Shown here one piece after another: positions 36,379-43,900 of a stretch of DNA of 64,000 nt. The notes under the pieces are model-generated. The model was not told where the DNA came from. It was given only the letters and a program-made list of their open reading frames with translations, and did no database searches. The DNA lies in NCBI RefSeq assembly GCF_013113715.1, contig NZ_CP053344.1, positions 434,001 to 498,000 on the forward strand, in the 5' to 3' direction. The stretch's first letter is position 1. Each line of letters opens with the position of its first letter. The position numbers and the translations under genes are program-made. This stretch comes from Herbiconiux sp. SALV-R1. Lineage in GTDB: Bacteria; Actinomycetota; Actinomycetes; Actinomycetales; Microbacteriaceae.

Positions 36379-37281
36379 ATGTCAGCGAATCAGCCGACCG
36401 ACCTGCTGGGTGAGATCTACGCGCAGTGGACGGTGGAGTTCCAGGCCAACCCCGAGATGTCCCTCCAGCTCATGCGCTGGGTGTTCGAGGACTGGCAGCG
36501 GGCGACCACCGAGCCGGAGGGCGTGACCTACCGCTCGACGACGATCGGCGGCGTGCCGGGCCTCGAGGTGCTGCCGCTCGACGCCGACACCTCGAAGACG
36601 CTGCTGTTCCTGCACGGAGGCGGCTTCGCGCTCGGCTCCTCGGCCAGCCACCGCAAGCTCGCCGGCCACATCGCGAAGGCGTGCGGAGCGAAGGGCTTCG
36701 TGCTCGACTTCCGGCTCGCACCCGAGCATCCGTACCCCGCGCAGCTCGACGACACCACTGCGGTGTTCGACGCGCTGCTCGAGTCGGGGGTCGCGCCCGG
36801 CGACATCGCGTTCGTCGGCGACAGCGCGGGCGCCTCCATCGCCATCGCCACGACACTCCGCCTGCGCGACCAGGGGCGGCCGCTGCCCGGCGCCGTCATC
36901 ACGGTCTCGCCCTGGGTCGACATGGAGAACTCGGGAGAGACCATCGAGACGAACGACGACACCGACTTCCTCATCGCCCGCGAGGGCCTGCAGGGCAACA
37001 TCGACCGGTACCTCTCGGGCGGGGCGTCGCCCACCGACCCGCTGGTGAACCCGCTCTACGCCGACTTCACGGGCTTCCCGCCCCTCTACATCGCGGCCTC
37101 CGACACGGAGTCGCTCTTCCACGACGCGCAGCGGCTGGATGCGCGGGCTCGCGTCGCCGGGGTCGACGTCACCTTCGACATCGGTGAGGGCCAGCAGCAC
37201 GTGTACCCGCTGCAGGCCGGGAACCACGGGCCCGCCGACGAGTCGATCGAGGCGATCGCCGCCTGGTATCGCGCCCACTGA
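36379..37281 (+). CDS. Alpha/beta-hydrolase, hormone-sensitive-lipase family
   Basis: A 300-residue cytoplasmic esterase. HGGGFALGS forms the oxyanion hole, LDFRLAPEHPYPAQLDD is the family signature, GDSAGASIA holds the nucleophilic Ser, and the acid and His appear in AASDTESLFHD and GQQHVYPLQAG. It begins the plus-strand arm of the island and precedes a Baeyer-Villiger monooxygenase, an order known from ketone-degrading clusters in which the esterase cleaves the ester or lactone made by the monooxygenase. GAGGAG precedes the ATG at 36379. It differs in sequence from the esterase at 7494. Confidence 0.9.
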   Translation: MSANQPTDLLGEIYAQWTVEFQANPEMSLQLMRWVFEDWQRATTEPEGVTYRSTTIGGVPGLEVLPLDADTSKTLLFLHGGGFALGSSASHRKLAGHIAKACGAKGFVLDFRLAPEHPYPAQLDDTTAVFDALLESGVAPGDIAFVGDSAGASIAIATTLRLRDQGRPLPGAVITVSPWVDMENSGETIETNDDTDFLIAREGLQGNIDRYLSGGASPTDPLVNPLYADFTGFPPLYIAASDTESLFHDAQRLDARARVAGVDVTFDIGEGQQHVYPLQAGNHGPADESIEAIAAWYRAH

Positions 37282-37283
37282 AA

Positions 37284-37320
37284 CCGAGCATCCGCTCATC
37301 CGAACCCGAGCATCCGCTCA
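37284..37320 (+). repeat. Direct repeat in the gap before the BVMO gene
   Basis: CCGAGCATCCGCTCA occurs at 37284-37298 and 37306-37320, 22 bp apart, just after the esterase stop. Each unit contains GAGC and GCTC, so each could form a small stem. Function unknown; it may be a degraded repeat or an RNA feature between the two coding regions. Confidence 0.4.
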
Positions 37321-37372
37321 CCGCACGTCACTTCGTCGCACCACCTGAGCACCACCTGAAAGGAACACCGAC

Positions 37373-39076
37373 ATGACCGACACCACCCGTGACTACGATG
37401 CCGTGGTCATCGGGGCCGGCTTCTCCGGCCTCGCCCTCCTCCACCACCTGCGCGAGATCGGGCTGAAGACGCTCGTCGTCGACGGCGAAGACGGCATCGG
37501 CGGCACCTGGTGGGTGAACCGCTACCCGGGCGTGCGCACCGACAGCGAGTTCAGCTACTACTCCTTCTCGTTCTCGAAGGAGGTGCGCGAGGAGTGGACC
37601 TGGACGCAGCGCTACCCCGCCGGTGCCGAGGTGCTCTCGTACCTCAACTTCGTGGCCGACCGTCTCGACCTTCGGAAGGACATCAGGCTGAACGCCCGGG
37701 TCGACTCGGCAGAGTACGACGAGGACGCGAACCTGTGGACGGTGTCGTTCGCCGACGGATCGACGCTCACCACGAAGTACCTGGTGAGCGGCATGGGCGT
37801 GCTGTCGCAGGCGATCTACCCCGACATCCCCGGCATCGACACCTTCCGGGGCGAGAAATACCACACCGCGCACTGGCCGCGCGAGGGCGTCGACCTCTCG
37901 GGCAAGAAGGTGGGCCTCATCGGGCTCGGCGCCTCCGGCATCCAGATCGTCCCCGTCATCGCCCCCGAGGTCGACGAGTTCTTCGTCTTCCAACGCACCC
38001 CGAACTTCATCGTCGAGACCAACAACGACGCGGTCTCCACCGAGGAGATGCAGTACACGCGCGAGCACTACGACGAGATCTACGCGAAAGCCGCCGCGCA
38101 TCCGTTCGGCGTGGCCATGGAGCCGGCGGAGTTCTCGGCCCTCGAAGTCTCCGATGAGAAGCGCCGGGAGATCTTCGAGTCGAAGTGGAACGAGGGCGGG
38201 TTCCACTTCGCCAACGAGTGCTTCAACGACCTCGCCACGAACCACGAGGCGTCGGAGCTGGCGTCGGAGTTCATTCGCTCGAAGATCCGCGAGATCGTGA
38301 AGGACCCCGCTACCGCTGAACTGCTGTCGCCGACGACCTACTCGTTCAACGGCAAGCGCGTGCCCACCGGGCACGGGTACTACAACACCTTCAACCTGCC
38401 GCACGTGCACCTCATCGACACCGAGTCGGTGCCGATCACGGAGATCACGCCTCGTGGCGTCAAGGTGGGCGACACCGAGTACGAGCTCGACGTCATCATC
38501 TTCGCCACCGGCTTCGACGCCATGACCGGAACGCTCACGAACATCGACATCAAAGGCCGCGGCGGGCGCACCCTGCGTGAGAAGTGGCAGGAGGACGGCC
38601 TCAAGTCGAACCTCGGCATCAACGCCAACGGGTTCCCGAACTTCTTCATGTCGCTCGGGCCGCAGACGCCGTACTCGAACCTCGTCGTGCCGATCCAGCT
38701 CGGCGCGCAGTGGCTGCAGCGGGCGCTGGCCTGGGCTGAGTCGAACGGTGTCGAGCGGTTCGAGGCCACGCCCGAGTCGGAGGAGTGGTGGGCCGCCGAG
38801 GCCGAGCGCACGGGCAAGGCGACGGTGATGTACTCGGAGGGGAAGAAGGCGAAGGCCTGGTTCCTGGGCGAGAACGTACCCGGGAAGGCCGAGGAGTTCC
38901 AGGTGTACATGGGTGGCGGGCAGGTGTACCAGCAGCACTGCAAGGAGCTCGAGGAGTCGGGCTACGCGTCGCTGCTGTGGGCGCCGGATGCTTCGGAGTC
39001 GTCGTCTTCATCGGACGCGGCGGGGTCGTCGGGCTCCTCCTCGGCTTCGCGGGAGACCGCGGGGGCGTCGGCGTGA
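37373..39076 (+). CDS. Baeyer-Villiger monooxygenase (FAD/NADPH, class B)
   Basis: A 567-residue flavoprotein that inserts an oxygen atom next to a ketone to give an ester or lactone. The first Rossmann motif is VVIGAGFSGLALLHHL. The diagnostic BVMO motif FxGxxxHxxxWP is seen as FRGEKYHTAHWP (Phe158-Pro169). The second, NADPH-binding Rossmann motif is KVGLIGLGASGIQI, and the late ATG-type motif is IFATGFDAMTG. AGGAACACC precedes the ATG. The last 25 residues are a Ser/Ala/Gly tail outside the fold. The stop overlaps the SDR start (GTGA). The arrangement resembles cyclohexanone and phenylacetone monooxygenase clusters; the substrate is not predictable. Confidence 0.94.
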   Translation: MTDTTRDYDAVVIGAGFSGLALLHHLREIGLKTLVVDGEDGIGGTWWVNRYPGVRTDSEFSYYSFSFSKEVREEWTWTQRYPAGAEVLSYLNFVADRLDLRKDIRLNARVDSAEYDEDANLWTVSFADGSTLTTKYLVSGMGVLSQAIYPDIPGIDTFRGEKYHTAHWPREGVDLSGKKVGLIGLGASGIQIVPVIAPEVDEFFVFQRTPNFIVETNNDAVSTEEMQYTREHYDEIYAKAAAHPFGVAMEPAEFSALEVSDEKRREIFESKWNEGGFHFANECFNDLATNHEASELASEFIRSKIREIVKDPATAELLSPTTYSFNGKRVPTGHGYYNTFNLPHVHLIDTESVPITEITPRGVKVGDTEYELDVIIFATGFDAMTGTLTNIDIKGRGGRTLREKWQEDGLKSNLGINANGFPNFFMSLGPQTPYSNLVVPIQLGAQWLQRALAWAESNGVERFEATPESEEWWAAEAERTGKATVMYSEGKKAKAWFLGENVPGKAEEFQVYMGGGQVYQQHCKELEESGYASLLWAPDASESSSSSDAAGSSGSSSASRETAGASA

Positions 39077-39846
39077 CGGGGCGGCTCGAGGGCAAGGTCG
39101 CGCTCATCACCGGGGGTGCCTCCGGCATGGGCGCGGCCACGGCCGAGCTCTTCGCCGCCGAGGGCGCCTCGGTGGCGGTGACCGACTTCAACGCCTCACT
39201 CGGGGAGTCGGTGGTGTCGTCGATCACGTCTGCGGGCGGTGTCGCCGAGTTCTACGAGATGGACGTGTCTCGGGAGGCGAGTGTCGCATCCGCCGTCTCC
39301 TCTGCGGTCGACCGCTTCGGCGGGCTCGACGTGCTGGTGAACTGCGCCGGCATCATCGGCGTCGACAAGCCCACGCACGAGGTGACCGAGGAGGAGTGGG
39401 ACGCGCTGTTCGCCGTCGACGTGAAGGGCGTGTTCTTCGCCACCAAGCACGCGGTGCCGCACCTCATCGAGCGCGGGGGTGGGTCGATCGTGAACTTCTC
39501 GTCGATCTACGGGCTCATCGGCAACGACGAGTTCACCCCCTACCACGTGGCCAAGGGCGCGGTGACGATGCAGACGAAGCAGGATGCGGCGTCGTACGGG
39601 CGGTACGGCATCCGCGTGAACTCGGTGCACCCGTCGACCGTGCTCACGCCGCTCGTCGAGGGCATCGCCGCCGAGTACCCGGGCGGGCTGCCCGCGTACG
39701 AGGAGATGATGACGGCGAACCAGTCGATCCGCCGCCTCGGCCGGCCCGTGGAGGTGGCGTACGCGGTGCTGTACCTCGCCTCCGACGAGGCCGCGTGGGT
39801 GACGGGCGTGAACCTGCCCCTCGACGGCGGGTACACCGCGCGCTGA
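39073..39846 (+). CDS. Short-chain dehydrogenase/reductase (SDR)
   Basis: A 257-residue classical SDR starting at GTG 39073 in the overlap with the BVMO gene. It has TGGASGMGAATAELF, an Asp after beta-2 (VTDFN) that favours NAD, NCAGIIG, the catalytic Ser in VNFSSIYG and YHVAKGAVTMQ. C-terminal VNSVHPSTVLTPLVEGI and WVTGVNLPLDGGY are close to cyclohexanol and (-)-trans-carveol dehydrogenases in pattern. Coupled translation with the BVMO suggests that it makes the ketone substrate by oxidising a secondary alcohol. Confidence 0.92.
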   Translation: MTGRLEGKVALITGGASGMGAATAELFAAEGASVAVTDFNASLGESVVSSITSAGGVAEFYEMDVSREASVASAVSSAVDRFGGLDVLVNCAGIIGVDKPTHEVTEEEWDALFAVDVKGVFFATKHAVPHLIERGGGSIVNFSSIYGLIGNDEFTPYHVAKGAVTMQTKQDAASYGRYGIRVNSVHPSTVLTPLVEGIAAEYPGGLPAYEEMMTANQSIRRLGRPVEVAYAVLYLASDEAAWVTGVNLPLDGGYTAR

Positions 39847-39903
39847 CCCGCGGCTCCATCGAGAGAGCGCGACACGCCCCCTCGGCCCACGCGAGAGAGC
39901 ACG

Positions 39904-39936
39904 AAACGCCCCCTCTGCCCACGGGAGGGGGCGTTT
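39904..39936. terminator. Terminator-like palindrome between BVMO operon and LacI gene
   Basis: AAACGCCCCCTC (39904-39915) pairs perfectly with GAGGGGGCGTTT (39925-39936), followed by T and GCGC. A degenerate half-copy precedes it (GACACGCCCCCTC near 39870). It separates convergent genes and can serve both. The flanks (GAGAGAGC, CTCACTCGA) show that it is a member of the palindromic repeat family described at 50066. Confidence 0.75.
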
Positions 39937-39955
39937 TGCGCTCACTCGATGCGCG

Positions 39956-40978
39956 TCAGGCGGGGCGGCCCGCGGTGGAGTCGCGGATGATGAGCTCGGG
40001 GGTGAAGGTGATGTGGCGGTACTCGGTGGGTGGGGAGGGGGCGTCGATCTCGTGGAGGAGGAGGTCGGCGGCGGTGCGGCCCATCTCGCGGGCGGGTTGG
40101 CGCACCGAGGAGAGGGGGACGGCAGCGGTCGCCGCGTAGAAGATGTCGTCGTAGCCGATGAGGGCGATGTCGTCGGGCACGCGCACTCCGGCGAAGGTGA
40201 GCGCCTGCAGCACGCCGAGCGCCATGAGGTCGTTCGCGGCGAAGATCGCGTCGGGGCGTTCGGATGCGGGTAGTGCCAGCAGGCGCTCCGCCCCGGCTCG
40301 TCCGCCCTCGGCGTTCATCGTCTCCTGCTCGAGCACCCGCAGAGTGGCCTCACCCGCCTGCGTGCGCACCGCATCCGCTGCTCCTCGGGCACGCTGCTCG
40401 ACCTGCAGGATGCTCGCCGGGCCCCCGAGGAAGGCCAGGCGGGTGCGCCCGAGGTCGAGCAGGTGGGTGGCGGCGAGCTCCCCGCCGCGCTGGTCGTCGA
40501 CCGAGACCGAGCTGAACGAGCGGCCGTGGTCGTGGCGGTCGACGAGCACGACGGGCGACCCGCGTTCGCGGAGGCGCATGAGGCGCCCGTGCACCTGGCC
40601 GACGGGGGTGATGAGGAGGCCGGCGACGCGTTGCTCCTCGAAGAGGTCGAGGTAGGCGAGCTCGCGGTCGAGGGCGTCGCCGCTGTTGCCGAGCACGAGG
40701 GGGCGGCCGAGCGGCGCGAGGGTGTCTTCGGCGCCGCGGGCGACATCGGTGAAGAACGGGTTGGCGACGTCGAGCACCATGAACCCGACGGTGCGGCTGC
40801 GGCCCATGCGCAGCTGCCGGGCGGCGTCGTTGCGCACGAAGCCGAGCTTGTCGATGGCGTCGAGCACGCGACGTTCGGTGTCGGGCGCGACGGGCTTCGA
40901 GCGGTTGAGCACGTTCGAGACCGTGCCCACCGACACCTTGGCGAGGGCGGCGACGTCGCGCACGTTGGCGGTGGCCAT
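39956..40978 (-). CDS. LacI-family regulator of rhamnose genes
   Basis: A 340-residue repressor: HTH ANVRDVAALAKVSVGTVSNVLNRS, hinge FVRNDAARQLRMGRS, sensor domain GFMVLDVANPFFTDVARGAE, VVLVDRHDHGRSFSSVSVDDQRGG and IALIGYDDIFYAATAAVPLSSVRQPA. ATG 40978 gives the normal LacI N-terminus; the open frame upstream lacks family sequence. It diverges from rhaM-rhaI with two AACG-centred operator-like sites between. In actinobacteria rhamnose genes are often under a LacI regulator, and the location makes this the best candidate here. Confidence 0.9.
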   Translation of the reverse strand: MATANVRDVAALAKVSVGTVSNVLNRSKPVAPDTERRVLDAIDKLGFVRNDAARQLRMGRSRTVGFMVLDVANPFFTDVARGAEDTLAPLGRPLVLGNSGDALDRELAYLDLFEEQRVAGLLITPVGQVHGRLMRLRERGSPVVLVDRHDHGRSFSSVSVDDQRGGELAATHLLDLGRTRLAFLGGPASILQVEQRARGAADAVRTQAGEATLRVLEQETMNAEGGRAGAERLLALPASERPDAIFAANDLMALGVLQALTFAGVRVPDDIALIGYDDIFYAATAAVPLSSVRQPAREMGRTAADLLLHEIDAPSPPTEYRHITFTPELIIRDSTAGRPA

Positions 40979-41013
40979 CACGCCCCCTCTCGATGCTGGA
41001 CGGTCGCGTTCCT

Positions 41014-41024
41014 TGAACGTTTCA
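41014..41024. promoter_or_regulatory. Candidate LacI operator near the LacI start
   Basis: TGAACGTTTCA (TGAA/TTCA arms around an AACGTT-like core) lies 36 bp upstream of the LacI ATG on the minus strand. Its position suits autoregulation, and its core resembles the site at 41099. Confidence 0.45.
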
Positions 41025-41056
41025 CCAGGATATCGGGCGGGCCGGATGCTTCGTGC

Positions 41057-41086
41057 TTGACGATCGGCGCGGGCATCACGTACTCT
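41057..41086 (+). promoter_or_regulatory. Candidate sigma-70-type promoter for rhaM-rhaI
   Basis: TTGACG at 41057-41062 and TACTCT at 41081-41086 are separated by 18 bp. The predicted start point falls just before the operator-like site at 41099-41115, and the rhaM start codon is at 41141. Confidence 0.5.
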
Positions 41087-41098
41087 CGGCAGGCAAGC

Positions 41099-41115
41099 GG
41101 TAAAACGATTCAATG
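41099..41115. promoter_or_regulatory. Candidate LacI operator in the rhaM leader
   Basis: GGTAAAACGATTCAATG contains a TTGAATCGTTTTA-type imperfect dyad with the central CG typical of LacI operators. It lies 12 bp downstream of the proposed -10 box, where a bound repressor would block transcription of rhaM-rhaI. Confidence 0.5.
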
Positions 41116-41140
41116 ACACCGAGGTCAACAGGAGGAACCG

Positions 41141-41485
41141 GTGAGCGAGCGCGTGTGCTTCCAACTTCAGGTCAAGCCCGACCGCCTCGAGGAGTACACC
41201 GCGCGGCACGCCGCGATCTGGCCCGAGATGGCCACGGCCCTCAAGGAATCGGGCTGGAACAACTACTCCCTCTTCCTCCGTCCCGACGGCCTGCTCATCG
41301 GCTACTTCGAGACGGCGTCGCTCGAGGCCGCGCAGGCCGCCATGGGCGAGACCGAGGTCAACGCCCGATGGCAGGCCGAGATGGGGGAGTTCTTCGTCGA
41401 GCTCGACGGGGCGCCCGACACCGGCTTTCTGCGGTTGACCGAGGTGTTCCACCTCGAAGACCAGTTGCCCGCATCCGACATCTGA
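41141..41485 (+). CDS. rhaM: L-rhamnose mutarotase
   Basis: A 114-residue ferredoxin-like alpha/beta protein that interconverts the alpha and beta anomers of L-rhamnose so that the isomerase receives its preferred form. Family marks: VCFQLQVKPDRLEEYTARHAAIWPEM with the active-site His and Trp, GWNNYSLFLRPDGLLIGYFE with the catalytic Tyr, and the C-terminal LTEVFHLED. GTG start with AGGAGG 6 nt upstream, among the best Shine-Dalgarno sequences in the window. It precedes rhaI by 29 bp and is the first gene of the rhamnose catabolic operon. Confidence 0.95.
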   Translation: MSERVCFQLQVKPDRLEEYTARHAAIWPEMATALKESGWNNYSLFLRPDGLLIGYFETASLEAAQAAMGETEVNARWQAEMGEFFVELDGAPDTGFLRLTEVFHLEDQLPASDI

Positions 41486-41514
41486 ACCACCCTCCCCGAC
41501 GAAACGAGAACATC

Positions 41515-42681
41515 ATGGTGACCTTCACCGACATCGCCGCCGACCTCGAGCGGCAGGCCATCGAGCTGCCCTCCTGGGCGTTCGGCAACTCCGGCACGCG
41601 CTTCAAGGTGTTCGGCACCCCCGGCACGCCGCGCACGCCCGAGGAGAAGATCGCCGACGCCGCGCAGGTGAACAAGTACTCCGGGCTCGCGCCCAAGGTG
41701 GCCATCCACATCCCGTGGGACAAGGTCGACGACTACGCGGCCCTCCGCGCCTTCGCGAACGACCAGGGCGTCGAGCTCGGCACGGTGAACTCGAACACCT
41801 TCCAGAGCGACGTCTACAAGTTCGGCTCGCTCACCTCGTCGGATGCCGCGGTGCGCCGGCAGGCCATCGACCACCACCTGGAATGCATCGAGATCATGCA
41901 CCAGACGGGCTCGCAAGATCTCAAGATCTGGCTCGCCGACGGGACGAACTACCCGGGGCAGGGCGACATCCGGTCGCGGCAGGACTGGCTCGCCGAGTCG
42001 CTGCGCGAGATCTACGACGCGCTCGGTGAGTCGCAGCGGCTCGTGCTCGAGTACAAGTTCTTCGAGCCGGCGTTCTACCACACCGACGTTCCCGACTGGG
42101 GTACCTCGTTCGCTCACGTCAACGCGCTGGGGCCGAAGGCCCTCACGTGCCTGGATACCGGCCACCACGCGCCGGGTACCAACATCGAGTTCATCGTGGC
42201 GCAGCTGCTGCGGCTCGGAAAGCTCGGCTCGTTCGACTTCAACTCGCGGTTCTACGCCGACGACGACCTCATCGTGGGGGCGGCCGACCCGTTCCAGTTG
42301 TTCCGCATCCTGTTCGAGGTGGTGCGCGGGGGTGGCTACGACGTGGGCTCGCCCGTCGCGTTCATGCTCGACCAGTGCCACAACGTCGAGGAGAAGATCG
42401 TGGGGCAGCTGCGAAGCGTGCTCAACGTGCAGGAGATGACGGCGCGGGCGCTGCTCGTCGACCGCCCCGCCCTGCTCGCCGCGCAGAACGAGAACGACGT
42501 GCTGGGGGCGAACGCCATCCTCATGGACGCGTTCTATACCGACGTGCGCCCCGCTCTCGCCTCGTGGCGCGAGTCGCGCGGGCTGCCCGCCGACCCGATC
42601 GCCGCGTTCAAGGCCTCGGGCTACCAGGAGAAGATCGTGGCCGAGCGCGCCGACGGCGTGCAGGCCGGCTGGGGCGCGTAG
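41515..42681 (+). CDS. rhaI: L-rhamnose isomerase, RhaI type
   Basis: A 388-residue TIM-barrel isomerase that converts L-rhamnose to L-rhamnulose. It belongs to the xylose-isomerase-like type found in Streptomyces, Pseudomonas stutzeri and rhizobia, not to the E. coli RhaA type. Visible blocks: WAFGNSGTRFKVF, KVAIHIPWDKVDDY, WLADGTNYPGQGDIRSRQDWL, LEYKFFEPAFYHTDVPDWGTS (metal-binding Glu), CLDTGHHAPGTNIE (Asp and His) and FDFNSRFYADDDLIVGAADPFQLF. It follows rhaM closely and is closed by a hairpin at 42697. Confidence 0.95.
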   Translation: MVTFTDIAADLERQAIELPSWAFGNSGTRFKVFGTPGTPRTPEEKIADAAQVNKYSGLAPKVAIHIPWDKVDDYAALRAFANDQGVELGTVNSNTFQSDVYKFGSLTSSDAAVRRQAIDHHLECIEIMHQTGSQDLKIWLADGTNYPGQGDIRSRQDWLAESLREIYDALGESQRLVLEYKFFEPAFYHTDVPDWGTSFAHVNALGPKALTCLDTGHHAPGTNIEFIVAQLLRLGKLGSFDFNSRFYADDDLIVGAADPFQLFRILFEVVRGGGYDVGSPVAFMLDQCHNVEEKIVGQLRSVLNVQEMTARALLVDRPALLAAQNENDVLGANAILMDAFYTDVRPALASWRESRGLPADPIAAFKASGYQEKIVAERADGVQAGWGA

Positions 42682-42696
42682 CGCCCGGCCCCCGGT

Positions 42697-42730
42697 TTCC
42701 GCCGTGCGTCGTGGTGGGTGCACGGCGGAA
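42697..42730 (+). terminator. Terminator hairpin after rhaI
   Basis: TTCCGCCGTGC (42697-42707) pairs with GCACGGCGGAA (42720-42730) over a 12-nt loop, 13 bp after the rhaI stop codon, followed by a pyrimidine run (TCCCCTTCCCC). Confidence 0.7.
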
Positions 42731-43049
42731 TCCCCTTCCCCGCGCCGCGGGCTGCCGCTGGTCACGGCTCGCCCCGCGCTGAGCGCGCGTCGGGTGGCGC
42801 GCTCCGGGCGGCGCCTACCGGCTGGCGGATGCGCGGGGTGGGCTGCCGCTGGCGGCGGCTCGGCCCGCGGTGAGCGGCCGCCGCCTCGCCCGCGGGCGGC
42901 CGCGTGCGTTCACGCCGCCGCCCGCGCGCTGGTGGCGGCGGCCCGTGTGTGCTGCGGGCTGCGGCCCGCGCGGCGGGTGGGGCGCGCATCCGGTACCGTC
43001 TGCGGTAGGTGGAGTGGTGCGCGCGGGTGCGGGCGGAGAGGGGCGGTGG
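42731..43049. other. Extremely GC-rich intergenic stretch
   Basis: About 320 bp between the rhaI terminator and the DeoR gene, made largely of short GC palindromic fragments (GCCGCTGG, GGCGGCGG, CCCGCGGG). No reading frame looks like protein and no repeat unit is regular. The DeoR promoter should lie near the 3' end, around the CATCCGGTACCGTCTGCGGTAG patch at 42988-43010, but I cannot define it. Confidence 0.5.
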
Positions 43050-43802
43050 ATGGCGGCGGTGATCGGGGCGGAGCGGCGGGAGCTGTTGCTCGGGCGGCTG
43101 GAGGAGCACGGGGTGATCCGGCTCGAGGAGGCGGCGGCCGAGCTCGGGGTGTCGACGATGACGGTGCGGCGCGATCTCGAGGCACTCGAGCGCGAGGGTG
43201 TCGTGGTGCGGGTGCGCGGGGGAGCCGTGGCCACGGTGAAGGCGCAGTCGTTCGACGAGCGGCAGGCCGTCGACGACCTCGCGAAGAGCGAGATCGCCCG
43301 CAAGGCCGCCGACCTGGTGCCGGCGAGCGGCGCCATCGCGCTCGACGCCTCCTCGACGTCGGCGCACCTGCTCGCCCAGGTGCGCAGCGTGACCGACCTC
43401 GTCATAGCCACGAACTCCGCCCACAACCATGCCCGCGCCCGATCTGTGCACGGCGCGCGAGCGGTGCTGCTCGGTGGAGAACTCGAACCCCGCACCGACA
43501 GCTTCGTGGGCCCGGTGGCCTGCGCCGCCGCCGCCCTGTTCAACTACGACCGCTTCTTCACCTCGGCCTCGGCCGCCGACCTCGAGCGCGGCACCAGCGA
43601 GACCATCGTCGAAGAAGGCCAGGTCAAGCGCGAGATGGCCCGAGCCGCCCGTGAGACCGTGCTCCTCATCACCTCCGCCAAGCTCGGCCAGCACGCCACC
43701 GCCGCCGGCCTGCCGTGGAGCTCCATCGACATCGTCGTCACCGAGCTCGACCCCGCCGACCCTCTCCTCGACCCCCTCCGCCCCCTCGTCGAACTGCGCT
43801 GA
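43050..43802 (+). CDS. DeoR-family transcriptional regulator
   Basis: A 250-residue repressor. The N-terminal HTH is RRELLLGRLEEHGVIRLEEAAAELGVSTMTVRRDLEALEREGVVVRVRGGA, the DeoR signature. The C-terminal DeoRC sugar-phosphate-binding domain has IALDASSTSAHLLAQV, LVIATNSAH, AVLLGGELEPRTDSFVGP and the late LITSAKLGQHATA. ATG 43050 places the HTH near the start; the upstream frame is not protein-like. It directly precedes rhaEW-rhaB, and the palindrome at 43859 is its likely operator. Rhamnulose-1-phosphate or DHAP is a plausible effector by family habit. Confidence 0.9.
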   Translation: MAAVIGAERRELLLGRLEEHGVIRLEEAAAELGVSTMTVRRDLEALEREGVVVRVRGGAVATVKAQSFDERQAVDDLAKSEIARKAADLVPASGAIALDASSTSAHLLAQVRSVTDLVIATNSAHNHARARSVHGARAVLLGGELEPRTDSFVGPVACAAAALFNYDRFFTSASAADLERGTSETIVEEGQVKREMARAARETVLLITSAKLGQHATAAGLPWSSIDIVVTELDPADPLLDPLRPLVELR

Positions 43803-43828
43803 TCCCGCCGGGAGCCCGGCCGTGCGCA

Positions 43829-43871
43829 TTGACGGCTGCACACACGCCTGTTAGGTTTTGTGAAGTTCACA
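43829..43871 (+). promoter_or_regulatory. Promoter and palindromic operator of rhaEW-rhaB
   Basis: TTGACG (43829-43834), 17 bp, TAGGTT (43852-43857) form a promoter-like pair. Immediately after lies TGTGAAGTTCACA (43859-43871), a perfect 13-bp palindrome around a central G, then a CTCACA half-site. The operator covers the expected start point 30 bp before the rhaEW ATG, which suits repression by the DeoR protein. Confidence 0.6.
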
Positions 43872-43900
43872 TCAGCTCACACGAACGCAACGGAGCATCC